Numbered from the stretch's first letter, positions 1 to 5,565 are shown. The stretch is DNA of 5,785 nt from a bacterium (GCA_021807065.1 JAKAPO010000170.1:1-5785), one strand, 5' to 3'. Made by a program: numbers and translations. The notes: generated by a model not told the origin, from the letters alone.

Positions 1-20
1 TCCGCGCAGCCTTCCTCTCC

Positions 21-67
21 TGTCATCCCGAGCGAACTGCGTAAGCGGTGAGCGACGTCGAGGGAAG
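21..67 (+). repeat. Dispersed GC-rich repeat, copy 1
   Basis: This copy opens with TGTCATCCCGAGCGA and closes with GCGACGTCGAGGGAAG. The same two end blocks, with a variable GC-rich middle, recur at 4515-4587 and, on the opposite strand, at 5516-5565. A short inverted pair, CTTCC (11-15) and GGAAG (63-67), brackets it and could close a weak stem. It lies 23 bases before the start of the first gene, in that gene's orientation. Bases 1-20 show no other recognisable feature. The repeat relationship is seen directly. Mobility or function is not shown. Confidence 0.8.
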
Positions 68-90
68 CTCCTGAAAAACGTGGCTAGGCA

Positions 91-597
91 ATGACCCAAC
101 CGGGGAATCTGCCGCTGCCGCAGATGTTGCTCATCTACGGCTTTGTCGCGGTGACGCTGATCGTTCGGTTTGCGCGGCCGAGACGCATGCGCGTGTCGCG
201 CATGTGGATCGGCCCGCTGATCCTTCTAGCGCTCACGGTCTTTGCGATCTGGGGCGAGGAGCAGATCATCCCAACGCCGCCGCTCCTGATCGCCTTAGCG
301 CTCGGCATCGGTGCGCTGCTCGGCATTCCGTTCGGGATCCTGCGCGGCATCCATACGTCGGTAAGCGCCACGGATCGGCGCGACGTCATGCTGCTCGGAC
401 CGTCATGGATCGTTGCGGCGGTATGGATCGGCGCCTTTGCGATTCGCGCGGGATTGCGCTATGCGTTCATGGGCACCGCATATGCCTACCCGCTCGGCGA
501 CGGACTGCTCGCCTTCGCAATGGCGATGGTGGTGGTTTCGTATTATGTCATCTATCGCAAGTATCGTTCACTCGAGCACGAAGCCGGCCAGATCTAG
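91..597 (+). CDS. Integral membrane protein, probable CcdC/DUF1453 family
   Basis: The 168-residue protein is strongly hydrophobic, with about five membrane segments near residues 12-27, 39-54, 64-84, 100-118 and 136-153. The loops carry basic clusters, notably RPRRMR at 29-34 and YRKYRS near the C-terminus. The layout resembles the CcdC/DUF1453 family: a basic loop before a W-x-x-P helix, a G-rich third helix leading to an R-G-x-x-T loop, a late helix ending in an arginine, and a final Y-x-x-Y/R helix. Members in Bacillus lie near cytochrome c biogenesis genes, but no such neighbour is visible here, so a role in cytochrome maturation is not supported. The ATG at 91 has only a weak AGG at 86-88 before it. 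Length fits the family. The family call rests on pattern memory and is moderate; the membrane call is firm. Confidence 0.6.
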   Translation: MTQPGNLPLPQMLLIYGFVAVTLIVRFARPRRMRVSRMWIGPLILLALTVFAIWGEEQIIPTPPLLIALALGIGALLGIPFGILRGIHTSVSATDRRDVMLLGPSWIVAAVWIGAFAIRAGLRYAFMGTAYAYPLGDGLLAFAMAMVVVSYYVIYRKYRSLEHEAGQI

Positions 598-612
598 CAG
601 ATCCCGAGGGTA

Positions 613-646
613 TTGACGGCACCCTGCGAGCCGTGTTACATGTAAC
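613..646 (+). promoter_or_regulatory. Candidate promoter of the toxin-antitoxin pair
   Basis: A TTGACG hexamer (613-618) matches the sigma-70 -35 box at five of six positions. With a 17-base spacer the -10 box would be TTACAT (636-641), which matches only three of six. TGTAAC (641-646) matches better but is too far away at 22 bases. Both candidates lie inside the palindrome at 635-646, so a bound repressor would block RNA polymerase. The position, within the 63-base gap before the antitoxin, suits a self-regulated toxin-antitoxin promoter. Confidence 0.35.
635..646. promoter_or_regulatory. Perfect 12-base palindrome, probable antitoxin operator
   Basis: GTTACATGTAAC reads identically on both strands and ends 14 bases before the antitoxin start. 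It is AT-richer than its surroundings. MazE-type antitoxins usually bind palindromes overlapping their own promoter and repress it, alone or with toxin. The palindrome is seen directly. The operator role is inferred from its place and the gene family. Confidence 0.6.
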
Positions 647-651
647 GGGGT

Positions 652-658
652 GGAGAGA
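652..658 (+). promoter_or_regulatory. Ribosome binding site of the antitoxin gene
   Basis: GGAGAGA, with a GGAG core at 652-655, sits five bases before the ATG at 661. It is the clearest Shine-Dalgarno in the left half of the window and supports that start. The toxin gene has none comparable, which fits translational coupling. Confidence 0.7.
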
Positions 659-660
659 GA

Positions 661-876
661 ATGCGGCCGAGAAGAACGGTAGCTGAAAGGGTCCGCGCGC
701 ACCGCGAGCGATTGCGAAAGGCGGGGCTGCGCCCGATCCAGATCTGGGTTCCCAACGTACGGTCGAAGGCGTTTGCGGCGGCAGCACATCGTCAATCGCT
801 GGCCGTCGCAAGGAGCGCACGCTCGCGGAGCGACCAGGAGTTTATCGACGCGATTTCCTGGTTGACCGAGAATTGA
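661..876 (+). CDS. MazE-like antitoxin, DUF3018 family
   Basis: This 71-residue protein is predicted to be the antitoxin of a type II pair: it would neutralise the adjacent MazF-like ribonuclease and repress their shared promoter. The DUF3018 signature is visible as RVRAHRERLRKAGLRPIQIW at residues 10-29, followed by VP at 30-31, RQSLAVA at 44-50 and a C-terminal segment QEFIDAISW at 59-67 that should contact the toxin. Length is normal for the family. The protein is unusually basic, with about 14 Arg and 2 Lys against 6 acidic residues, most of them Arg in the N-terminal DNA-binding half. Its stop overlaps the toxin start by four bases, so the two are co-transcribed and probably translationally coupled. 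A good ribosome binding site supports the ATG. The pairing is firm; binding to the upstream palindrome is inference. Confidence 0.88.
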   Translation: MRPRRTVAERVRAHRERLRKAGLRPIQIWVPNVRSKAFAAAAHRQSLAVARSARSRSDQEFIDAISWLTEN

Positions 877-1223
877 AACGGGGCGAGATTTGGACCGTAG
901 CTGCCGGAAAGGGCTACGCGGGCAAGCCGCGTCCGGCAGTAATCGTGCAAGACGACGCATTCGACGCTACGGACTCGGTCACGCTATGCGCGTTCGCGAC
1001 CGATAGCACGAGCGCCCCGCTCTTCCGGCTCCCGGTTTCACCGAGCGATGGCAACGGCCTCCGCTCAACCTGCCGACTCATGGTGGACAAGCTCACTACC
1101 GTCCCTCGAGCAAAGCTCGGACGTCGCGTTGGGCGGCTCGACGACGAACACATGGTCCGCTTAAACCAAGCGATCGCCGTGTTTCTCGGACTTGGAGCGC
1201 CAGCGCGATCGGCATTGCCATAG
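873..1223 (+). CDS. MazF/PemK-type endoribonuclease toxin
   Basis: The 116-residue protein belongs to the MazF/PemK/CcdB-fold toxins, which cut mRNA at short sequences and stall growth when the antitoxin is lost. It starts with the typical KRGEIWTV and continues with KPRPAVIVQ (18-26), where R20 matches the catalytic arginine of the HRPAVV motif in E. coli MazF. The ATD at 42-44 places T43 at the family's catalytic threonine. LFRLPVSP, NGL, LMVDKLTTVPRAKLG and the closing FLGL are family blocks, so the toxin looks complete and active. The start is a TTG at 873 whose bases overlap the antitoxin stop (TTGA). No Shine-Dalgarno precedes it, so translation probably depends on ribosomes finishing the antitoxin, which would keep toxin below antitoxin. 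A later start would remove the conserved RGEIW block. Confidence 0.93.
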   Translation: MKRGEIWTVAAGKGYAGKPRPAVIVQDDAFDATDSVTLCAFATDSTSAPLFRLPVSPSDGNGLRSTCRLMVDKLTTVPRAKLGRRVGRLDDEHMVRLNQAIAVFLGLGAPARSALP

Positions 1224-1248
1224 CTCCGCCGACTATCGCGGACGCATC

Positions 1249-1662
1249 ATGGTGACGTATACCGACTACCTGACCATAAATACGAAGAAACGTTACGAGA
1301 TTGTCGACATCACCGACGAGATCGAACGATTCCGCGCCAAGGCGAATCTGTCCGACGGAATCATTCTGGTCAGCGCGATGCACATCACCGCCAGTATCTT
1401 CGTGAACGACCACGAGTCGGGGCTCTGGCAGGACATCATGGCGTGGCTCGAGGACCTGGCGCCGCGAAAATCAGGCTACAAGCATCATCTGACCGGCGAA
1501 GACAATGCCGACGCGCATCTCAAGCGCATGCTGCTCGGCCATCAGGTCATCGTTCCCGTAACGGACGGCAAGCTCGACTTCAGACTCTGGGAGCGCGTGC
1601 ACTACGGCGAGTTCGACGGCCAGCGCCCCAAGCGCATCCTCCTCAAGGCCGTGGGCGTATAA
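1249..1662 (+). CDS. yjbQ: YjbQ/UPF0047 family protein (secondary thiamine-phosphate synthase type)
   Basis: This 137-residue protein is a full-length UPF0047 member. Family marks in order are SAMHITASI with H45 (42-50), NDHE (53-56), Y77 with H79/H80, GEDNADAHLK (83-92), LLGHQVIVPV (95-104), W114 and YGEFDGQRPKR (119-129). The conserved histidines and acidic residues form a likely metal site. E. coli YjbQ has been reported to give weak thiamine-phosphate synthase activity, but the native substrate is not settled, so the enzyme name should be read as provisional. The frame is open further upstream to a TTG at 1192, but that would overlap the toxin gene and add non-family sequence. The ATG at 1249 fits the family start. 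Only 25 bases separate it from the toxin, so it may be read from the same transcript. No thiamine gene is in view. Confidence 0.9.
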   Translation: MVTYTDYLTINTKKRYEIVDITDEIERFRAKANLSDGIILVSAMHITASIFVNDHESGLWQDIMAWLEDLAPRKSGYKHHLTGEDNADAHLKRMLLGHQVIVPVTDGKLDFRLWERVHYGEFDGQRPKRILLKAVGV

Positions 1663-1736
1663 CCCGCAGCAACCGGTCGCGCCGTTTCATGGCTTCGTGA
1701 ATTCCTGAGCTTCGTTTTTGAGAAGTCCAGTTAGGC
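1663..1736. other. Convergent intergenic gap with no clear terminator
   Basis: These 74 bases separate two genes that run towards each other. A run of five T lies at 1715-1719, but no convincing GC-rich hairpin precedes it on either strand. Nothing else is recognised. Confidence 0.5.
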
Positions 1737-3449
1737 TTAGGAGGCTTGCCGCCGTTGCGCCGAGGCGGCGATTAGCTGTGCAAACCGTTCTTTCGGCATT
1801 GGCTGTCCGTACAAGTTGCCTTGCAGTGCATCGGACCCTTGCGCGCGCAGGAAGGCTTCTTGCCCCTTCGTCTCGACGCCCTCGGCGATGACATAGAGGC
1901 CGAGTTCTGAGGCGAGCGCGAGAATGCCGGAACAGACGGATCGGCTGTATGGATACTGCTCCAGATCGGAGACGAAACTGCGATCGATCTTGATGCCGTC
2001 GATCGGGAAGATCTTGAGGTAGCTGAGCGTGTTGTAACCAGTTCCGAAATCGTCGAGCGCCACCGAGACTCCGAGGCGGCGCAGTAGCGAGAGCGCGCCT
2101 TGCGCCTGCGCACGATCGGCGAGCAGAGCCTGCTCTGTGATCTCGACCACGATCGTGTCGGCCGGCGCACCGCTCGAGCGCAGCGCCTCTTCAAGCAGCG
2201 TTTCGAATGCGGAGGAGAGCAGTACGTGCGCAGTGACGTTGATCCCGACGCGCAACGGAACTCTAGCGCGGAGCAGCTCGGCAATATCGGCGCAGGCATG
2301 ATGCAGTACCCATGCGTCGACCTGCCGCATCAGACCGGCCTCGTCGGCAGCGGGGAGGAAGTAGTTCGGCGGAACGACGCCGAGGGTCGGATGGTTCCAG
2401 CGCAGCAGCGCTTCGGCACCGATCAGCGTGAGCGTCTTGGAGTCGACGATCGGCTGATAGTACATCTCGAACTCGTCGCGCTCGAGCGCGCCGTGAAGGT
2501 GGGTTTCCATGTGGCGGCGCTCGGCGATCAGGCGTTCCATCTCCGGATGGTAACGCTTTGCAGCTTGCGCGCCCGGTGCTTTCGCTTGCGCCATCGCAAG
2601 GCTTGCTTTGACGATGAGCGATTCATCGTTTGCGTCGGATGGGAAGCAACTGAAACCAAAGGTAGCTTTGCAACGCACGAACTCTTCGCCGACGGCAATC
2701 GGCTCTGCAAGAGTCGACTCGATCGTGACGAGCGCGTCGGTGACCTCGGCCTGCGAAACGCGCAGTATCGCCGCAAATTCGTCTCCGCCGATGCGCGCGT
2801 AGCGTTCACCCGACCGGGAGATGCCCAAGAATCGGCGCGCCAGCGTTCGCAGCACCTCATCGCCCGCAGCGGTCCCGTGTATTTCGTTGAGATCGCAGAA
2901 ATCGCACAAGTCGAACGCGACGATCGCAAACGGACGGGGATCGTGTTGGCGCGTAGCTTCGAGGACGAGATCGGCAAACGTGCCGCGATCGACGAGGCCG
3001 GTGAGCCGGTCTCGTGCGAGAACGTCCTGTAGAGCCTCTGCGGTACGGAGATGATCGGTGATGTCGATCGCAGCACCGACGTTTCGCACAGCGCCGGCTT
3101 GAGGATCGTAATAGAACTGACCCTCGGCCTGGATATAACGAATCTCGCCGTCCTCGCGCACCAAGCGATACTCGAAGCTGTAGTGCTTGTGCTTTCGTAA
3201 TGCTTCGGCGCGAACGGCGACGATGCGCTGCCGGTCGTCCGGATGAATGTGCCGGAGGATGTCATCCATACGCGCCTGCTTGATCCCTTCGGGGAGACTC
3301 CACAGTCTTTGGATCAGCGGCGTTACTTCAATCACGTCGTTATCGACGTCGTACACGAACGTCGCCATCGGCACAATAGATTGGGTCGATGGAGGCTTGT
3401 CGTGTGCGTCTACCAGGTCCCGCTTCTGGACGGGCGCTTCGTCGTCCAC
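1737..3449 (-). CDS. PAS-GGDEF-EAL cyclic-di-GMP signalling protein
   Basis: The 570-residue protein has an N-terminal PAS sensor (about 28-133), a GGDEF diguanylate cyclase domain (about 145-303) and an EAL phosphodiesterase domain (about 312-562). It has no membrane segment, so it should act in the cytoplasm. GGDEF is intact at 221-225, with metal-binding D180 and substrate residues N188 and D197 in place. The usual DxDxFK loop reads DLCDFCDLN, and the inhibitory-site RxxD reads RSGE (212-215). The EAL domain looks catalytically complete: E346 of EAL, N404, E436, D466-D467 in DDFGTG, K487, E523 in AEGVE and Q543. Breakdown of cyclic-di-GMP is therefore the safer activity; synthesis is possible. 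The start is a GTG without a clear ribosome binding site. An in-frame stop lies four codons upstream, and M28 just before the PAS domain is an alternative start. It stands alone on its strand. Confidence 0.96.
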   Translation of the reverse strand: MDDEAPVQKRDLVDAHDKPPSTQSIVPMATFVYDVDNDVIEVTPLIQRLWSLPEGIKQARMDDILRHIHPDDRQRIVAVRAEALRKHKHYSFEYRLVREDGEIRYIQAEGQFYYDPQAGAVRNVGAAIDITDHLRTAEALQDVLARDRLTGLVDRGTFADLVLEATRQHDPRPFAIVAFDLCDFCDLNEIHGTAAGDEVLRTLARRFLGISRSGERYARIGGDEFAAILRVSQAEVTDALVTIESTLAEPIAVGEEFVRCKATFGFSCFPSDANDESLIVKASLAMAQAKAPGAQAAKRYHPEMERLIAERRHMETHLHGALERDEFEMYYQPIVDSKTLTLIGAEALLRWNHPTLGVVPPNYFLPAADEAGLMRQVDAWVLHHACADIAELLRARVPLRVGINVTAHVLLSSAFETLLEEALRSSGAPADTIVVEITEQALLADRAQAQGALSLLRRLGVSVALDDFGTGYNTLSYLKIFPIDGIKIDRSFVSDLEQYPYSRSVCSGILALASELGLYVIAEGVETKGQEAFLRAQGSDALQGNLYGQPMPKERFAQLIAASAQRRQAS

Positions 3450-3540
3450 CCCGCGATTCTACTTGATCTTAGTCTTTTCGCTAAGGAAGGGATTGGGAAC
3501 GGCAGGAATTCTTGACAGGTTCTTAACAACGAGAGCAGGC
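3450..3540. other. Divergent intergenic region between the cyclic-di-GMP gene and lemA
   Basis: This 91-base gap should hold promoters for both directions, but none is convincing. A perfect TTGACA at 3512-3517 points towards lemA, yet it lies so close to the ATG that its -10 box would fall on the start codon. GAGAG (3531-3535) or AGG (3537-3539) can serve as the lemA ribosome binding site. Confidence 0.45.
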
Positions 3541-4149
3541 ATGCGCCGCACTTCGTATACGCTGTGGATCGTTGTTGGCATCGTCGTCATCATCGTCCTG
3601 TGGTTCTTCGGGACGTATAACGCGCTCGTCAGGGCCGATCAGGGCGTTGAGGCGCAGTGGGGGAACGTCCAGACGGCATATCAACGGCGCGCGGACCTCA
3701 TCCCAAACCTCGTGGCGACGGTGAAGGGAGCGGCGAACTTCGAAAAATCCACCTACATTGCGGTAGCGCAGGCCCGCGCGCAGGTCGGACAAATATCGCC
3801 GCAGGTCATCGCGAACGCGTTACGTAATCCGCAAGCCTTTGCGCAGTACCAGCGCGCGCAAGACACGCTGGGAACCGCGTTGACGCACTTGCTCGCGGTG
3901 ACCGAGAACTATCCTCAGCTCCAGGCGAGCCAGAATTTTCTTACCCTGCAAGCACAGCTCGAGGGCACCGAGAACCGAATCGCGGTCGAGCGACGCCGCT
4001 ACAACGATTTGGCACGCTCGTTCAACACGCAGCGCAGCACCGTTCCGACGGTTTTCGTCGCGGGCCTCTTCGGATCGCGTTTTGCGAGCAAGCCGTATTT
4101 CGAAGCGACAGCAGGCGCCCAGACCGCACCACGCGTTCAGTTTCCGTGA
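3541..4149 (+). CDS. lemA: LemA family membrane protein
   Basis: The 202-residue protein has a short basic start, one membrane helix (about 7-24) and a long helical domain. LemA hallmarks are YNALV (26-30), RRADLIPNLVATVKG (49-63), the segment from ENYPQL (122-127) to LEGTENRIAVERRRYND (140-156), FN at 161-162, and KPYFEA at 184-189. Length is typical. The role of LemA proteins is not well defined. They sit in the membrane with the helical bundle on one face and are often encoded beside TPM-domain proteins, as here. The frame is open far upstream, but the ATG at 3541 is chosen because the conserved protein, with its basic residues and helix, begins there, with GAGAG five bases before it. It is the first gene of a three-gene operon, and its stop overlaps the next start by four bases (GTGA). 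Confidence 0.95.
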   Translation: MRRTSYTLWIVVGIVVIIVLWFFGTYNALVRADQGVEAQWGNVQTAYQRRADLIPNLVATVKGAANFEKSTYIAVAQARAQVGQISPQVIANALRNPQAFAQYQRAQDTLGTALTHLLAVTENYPQLQASQNFLTLQAQLEGTENRIAVERRRYNDLARSFNTQRSTVPTVFVAGLFGSRFASKPYFEATAGAQTAPRVQFP

Positions 4150-4601
4150 CGCGTCTGGCGCACGCGCGCATCGAACGCGCGATCGTCCAAGCCGAGGCAG
4201 GTACGACGGGACACGTCGTCGTGCGTCTCGTTCCGGATAGCGAAGTCGACGCATTTGCCCGAGCCAAACAAGAATTTGAGAAAGCAGAACTGCACAAGTC
4301 GCACGAGCACAACGTGGCGATGATCTTGGTCGCTCCGGCGGCAAGAGGTTATGCCGTCCTGGGCGACCGCGAGCTGCACGCACGCGTCGGCGACGATTTC
4401 TGGCGCACGCTCGTCGCCGAGATGCGCCCGTACTTCACGCAGGGAAAGGTCGTCGACGCCATCATTTACGCCGTCGAACGCATCGGCCGCGAACTCCACA
4501 AGCACTTCCCCCTCTCATCCCGAGCGAGCGAATCCGTGCCATCCCGAGCGAGTGAGGCGCGCGAGCGCCGAAACGACGTCGAGGAAGGACCCCTTCAGTA
4601 A
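4146..4601 (+). CDS. TPM-domain protein without membrane anchor, tail encoded by a repeat
   Basis: The 151-residue protein matches the small TPM-domain type that often accompanies LemA. Visible family features are RIERAIVQAEAGTTGHVVVR (8-27), VAMILVAPAARGYAVLGDRE (57-76), VGDDFWRTLVAEMRPYF (81-97), GKVVDAIIYAVERIG (100-114) and a closing HFP at 120-122, where relatives usually end. It has neither signal peptide nor membrane helix, unlike its downstream neighbour. The start is a GTG that overlaps the lemA stop and has no Shine-Dalgarno, which implies coupled translation. Residues 124-151 are encoded by the dispersed GC-rich repeat and are charged and low in complexity, with SRASE occurring twice. 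This tail is probably not part of the fold. The gene shares its reading frame with the next gene, and a single TAA separates them. The domain call is good; the biochemical function is unknown. Confidence 0.87.
   Translation: MTRLAHARIERAIVQAEAGTTGHVVVRLVPDSEVDAFARAKQEFEKAELHKSHEHNVAMILVAPAARGYAVLGDRELHARVGDDFWRTLVAEMRPYFTQGKVVDAIIYAVERIGRELHKHFPLSSRASESVPSRASEARERRNDVEEGPLQ
4515..4589 (+). repeat. Dispersed GC-rich repeat, copy 2, partly duplicated and translated
   Basis: CATCCCGAGCGAG occurs twice, at 4516-4528 and 4540-4552, followed by the common closing block CGACGTCGAGGAAG (4574-4587). The opening of the unit is thus duplicated in tandem. CTTCC (4505-4509) and GGAAG (4583-4587) bracket it, as in copy 1. 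It lies wholly inside the first TPM gene, in frame, and supplies its C-terminal codons. Both ends match copies at 21-67 and 5516-5565. Confidence 0.85.
4582..4589 (+). promoter_or_regulatory. Repeat-derived ribosome binding site for the second TPM gene
   Basis: AGGAAGGA ends 12 bases before the ATG at 4602. It is purine-rich and complementary to the 16S 3' end, though the spacing is longer than ideal. It is formed by the 3' end of the repeat. Re-initiation after the TAA at 4599-4601 is an alternative way to start this gene. Confidence 0.5.
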
Positions 4602-5426
4602 ATGCTCGCCACATTGCTCCTCGCGGCTGCCGTAACCGCGGTACCGTCACCGCCGGTGCCGACGCAATACGTCACGGACACGCAGGGCGTGCTCGCGCCG
4701 CAGACGGTGCACAGCGTCGAGCGCGAACTGCGGGTATACGAAAAGACAACCGGCCACCAAGTGATCGTCTATATCGGCAGTACCACCGGCAACGAGCCGC
4801 TCGAGCAATGGACGGTCGACACTGCCGAGCGTTGGGGAATCGGACGCAAGCATCACGACGACGGCGCGGTACTCTTCATTCTCATGAAGGACCACAAGAT
4901 TCGCATCGAGGTCGGATACGGGCTCGAGCCCTATCTTACCGACGCCCAGTCGTTTTGGATTATCGAGAATACGATTCAGCCGAAGATGCGTGCCGGCGAT
5001 CCGAATGCCGCGGTGCAAGACGGCGTCGATCAGATCCTGACGACCATCACGCCGTCGTTCGCATCGCGCATCGGTCATGCAATCGCTTCTCCGCAACCCC
5101 GCGGTGAGACCGGGGCGGAAGGCGGCGGGCTTGGCCGCACGGCGCTCGCGATCGTCATCTTCTTGGCGTTCTTTTGGGTCGTGCTTCTCATGATTTTCAT
5201 CGCAGGGATCCGCTATCTCGCGACGCTCTTCACGAAGGGACCGGCCGCCGCCGCAAAAGCATGGCACGACACATGGATCTCGTCGGGAAGCAGGCACGGG
5301 AGCATGTGGTACGGCGGCGCCCCCATCTTCGGCGGATTTGGAGGATTCGGCGGAGGCGGATTCGGCGGTGGATTCTCTGCGGGTGGCGGCGGATTCGGCG
5401 GCGGCGGCGCCTCCGGCGGCTGGTGA
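4602..5426 (+). CDS. Secreted and anchored TPM-domain protein, YgcG type
   Basis: The 274-residue protein begins with a short hydrophobic export signal (about 1-14), then a TPM domain (about 22-150), a linker, one membrane helix (about 179-203) and a glycine-rich tail (238-274) ending GGGGASGGW, as usual for the family. TPM marks include YVTDTQGVL (23-31), WGIGRKHHDDGAVLFI (78-93), RIEVGYGLEP (101-110), LTDAQ (112-116) and the helix around IIENTIQPKMR (120-130). The domain should lie outside the cytoplasmic membrane. Some TPM proteins have been reported as acid phosphatases, and a plant relative works in photosystem II repair, but the bacterial substrate is uncertain. The ATG follows the previous stop directly, in the same frame. 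The signal lacks the usual basic residue at its start, which is slightly odd. With LemA and the first TPM protein it forms an envelope operon. Confidence 0.93.
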   Translation: MLATLLLAAAVTAVPSPPVPTQYVTDTQGVLAPQTVHSVERELRVYEKTTGHQVIVYIGSTTGNEPLEQWTVDTAERWGIGRKHHDDGAVLFILMKDHKIRIEVGYGLEPYLTDAQSFWIIENTIQPKMRAGDPNAAVQDGVDQILTTITPSFASRIGHAIASPQPRGETGAEGGGLGRTALAIVIFLAFFWVVLLMIFIAGIRYLATLFTKGPAAAAKAWHDTWISSGSRHGSMWYGGAPIFGGFGGFGGGGFGGGFSAGGGGFGGGGASGGW

Positions 5427-5428
5427 CG

Positions 5429-5565
5429 TTGTCATCCCGAGCCCTTCGACTGCGCTGCTGCGCAGCCGCAGAGAGCTATAGCATCTGACCTTAGCCGCGC
5501 AAATGCCTCGAGGCGCCCCCTCGACGTCGCTCGCCGCTTCGCGCCTCGCTCGCTCGGGATGACAA
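5429..5565. repeat. Composite element with 14-base perfect terminal inverted repeats
   Basis: TTGTCATCCCGAGC (5429-5442) is matched exactly in reverse by 5552-5565. The right end, read on the minus strand, is a normal copy of the dispersed repeat (5565 down to about 5516, including CGACGTCGAGG). The left end is a variant that continues CCTTCGACTGCG. Inside are a small hairpin, CTGCGC (5450-5455) with GCGCAG (5460-5465), and the palindromes GCTATAGC (5475-5482) and GCCTCGAGGC (5505-5514). It has no coding capacity, no T-run and no target-site duplication that I can see. It fills the gap between two convergent genes, where it could act as a transcription barrier or cruciform. Confidence 0.8.

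Noticed and set aside
1192..1248. 19-codon upstream extension of YjbQ from a TTG
   Set aside because: It overlaps the toxin gene and adds residues that do not resemble the family. The ATG at 1249 gives the usual start.
2100..3032. Long plus-strand open frame of about 310 codons opposite the GGDEF-EAL gene
   Set aside because: It lies wholly antisense to conserved catalytic domains, has no recognisable domain, and such frames are common opposite GC-rich genes.
3520..3530. Palindrome-like GTTCTTAACAAC as an operator
   Set aside because: The symmetry fails at the C positions, and only the central TTAA and the GTT/AAC arms match.
3512..3540. Perfect TTGACA as the lemA promoter -35 box
   Set aside because: With normal spacing the -10 box would cover 3535-3540, just before the ATG, and has no match there. 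Transcription would start inside the gene.
3247..3540. 98-codon upstream extension of LemA
   Set aside because: It runs antisense through the PAS gene and the divergent gap. LemA proteins begin with a short basic segment and one helix, exactly as from the ATG at 3541.
5329..5424. GGCGGA-rich tract as a DNA repeat or CRISPR-like array
   Set aside because: It is codon repetition for the glycine-rich tail typical of YgcG-type TPM proteins, without spacers.
4647..5435. Minus-strand open frame of about 262 codons opposite the second TPM gene
   Set aside because: Its sequence is an antisense shadow of the TPM domain and glycine-rich tail, low in complexity and without family motifs.
5429..5565. 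Element as a classical rho-independent terminator
   Set aside because: The terminal arms are about 110 bases apart, and no T-run follows the arms or the inner hairpin. A weaker role in ending transcripts stays possible.
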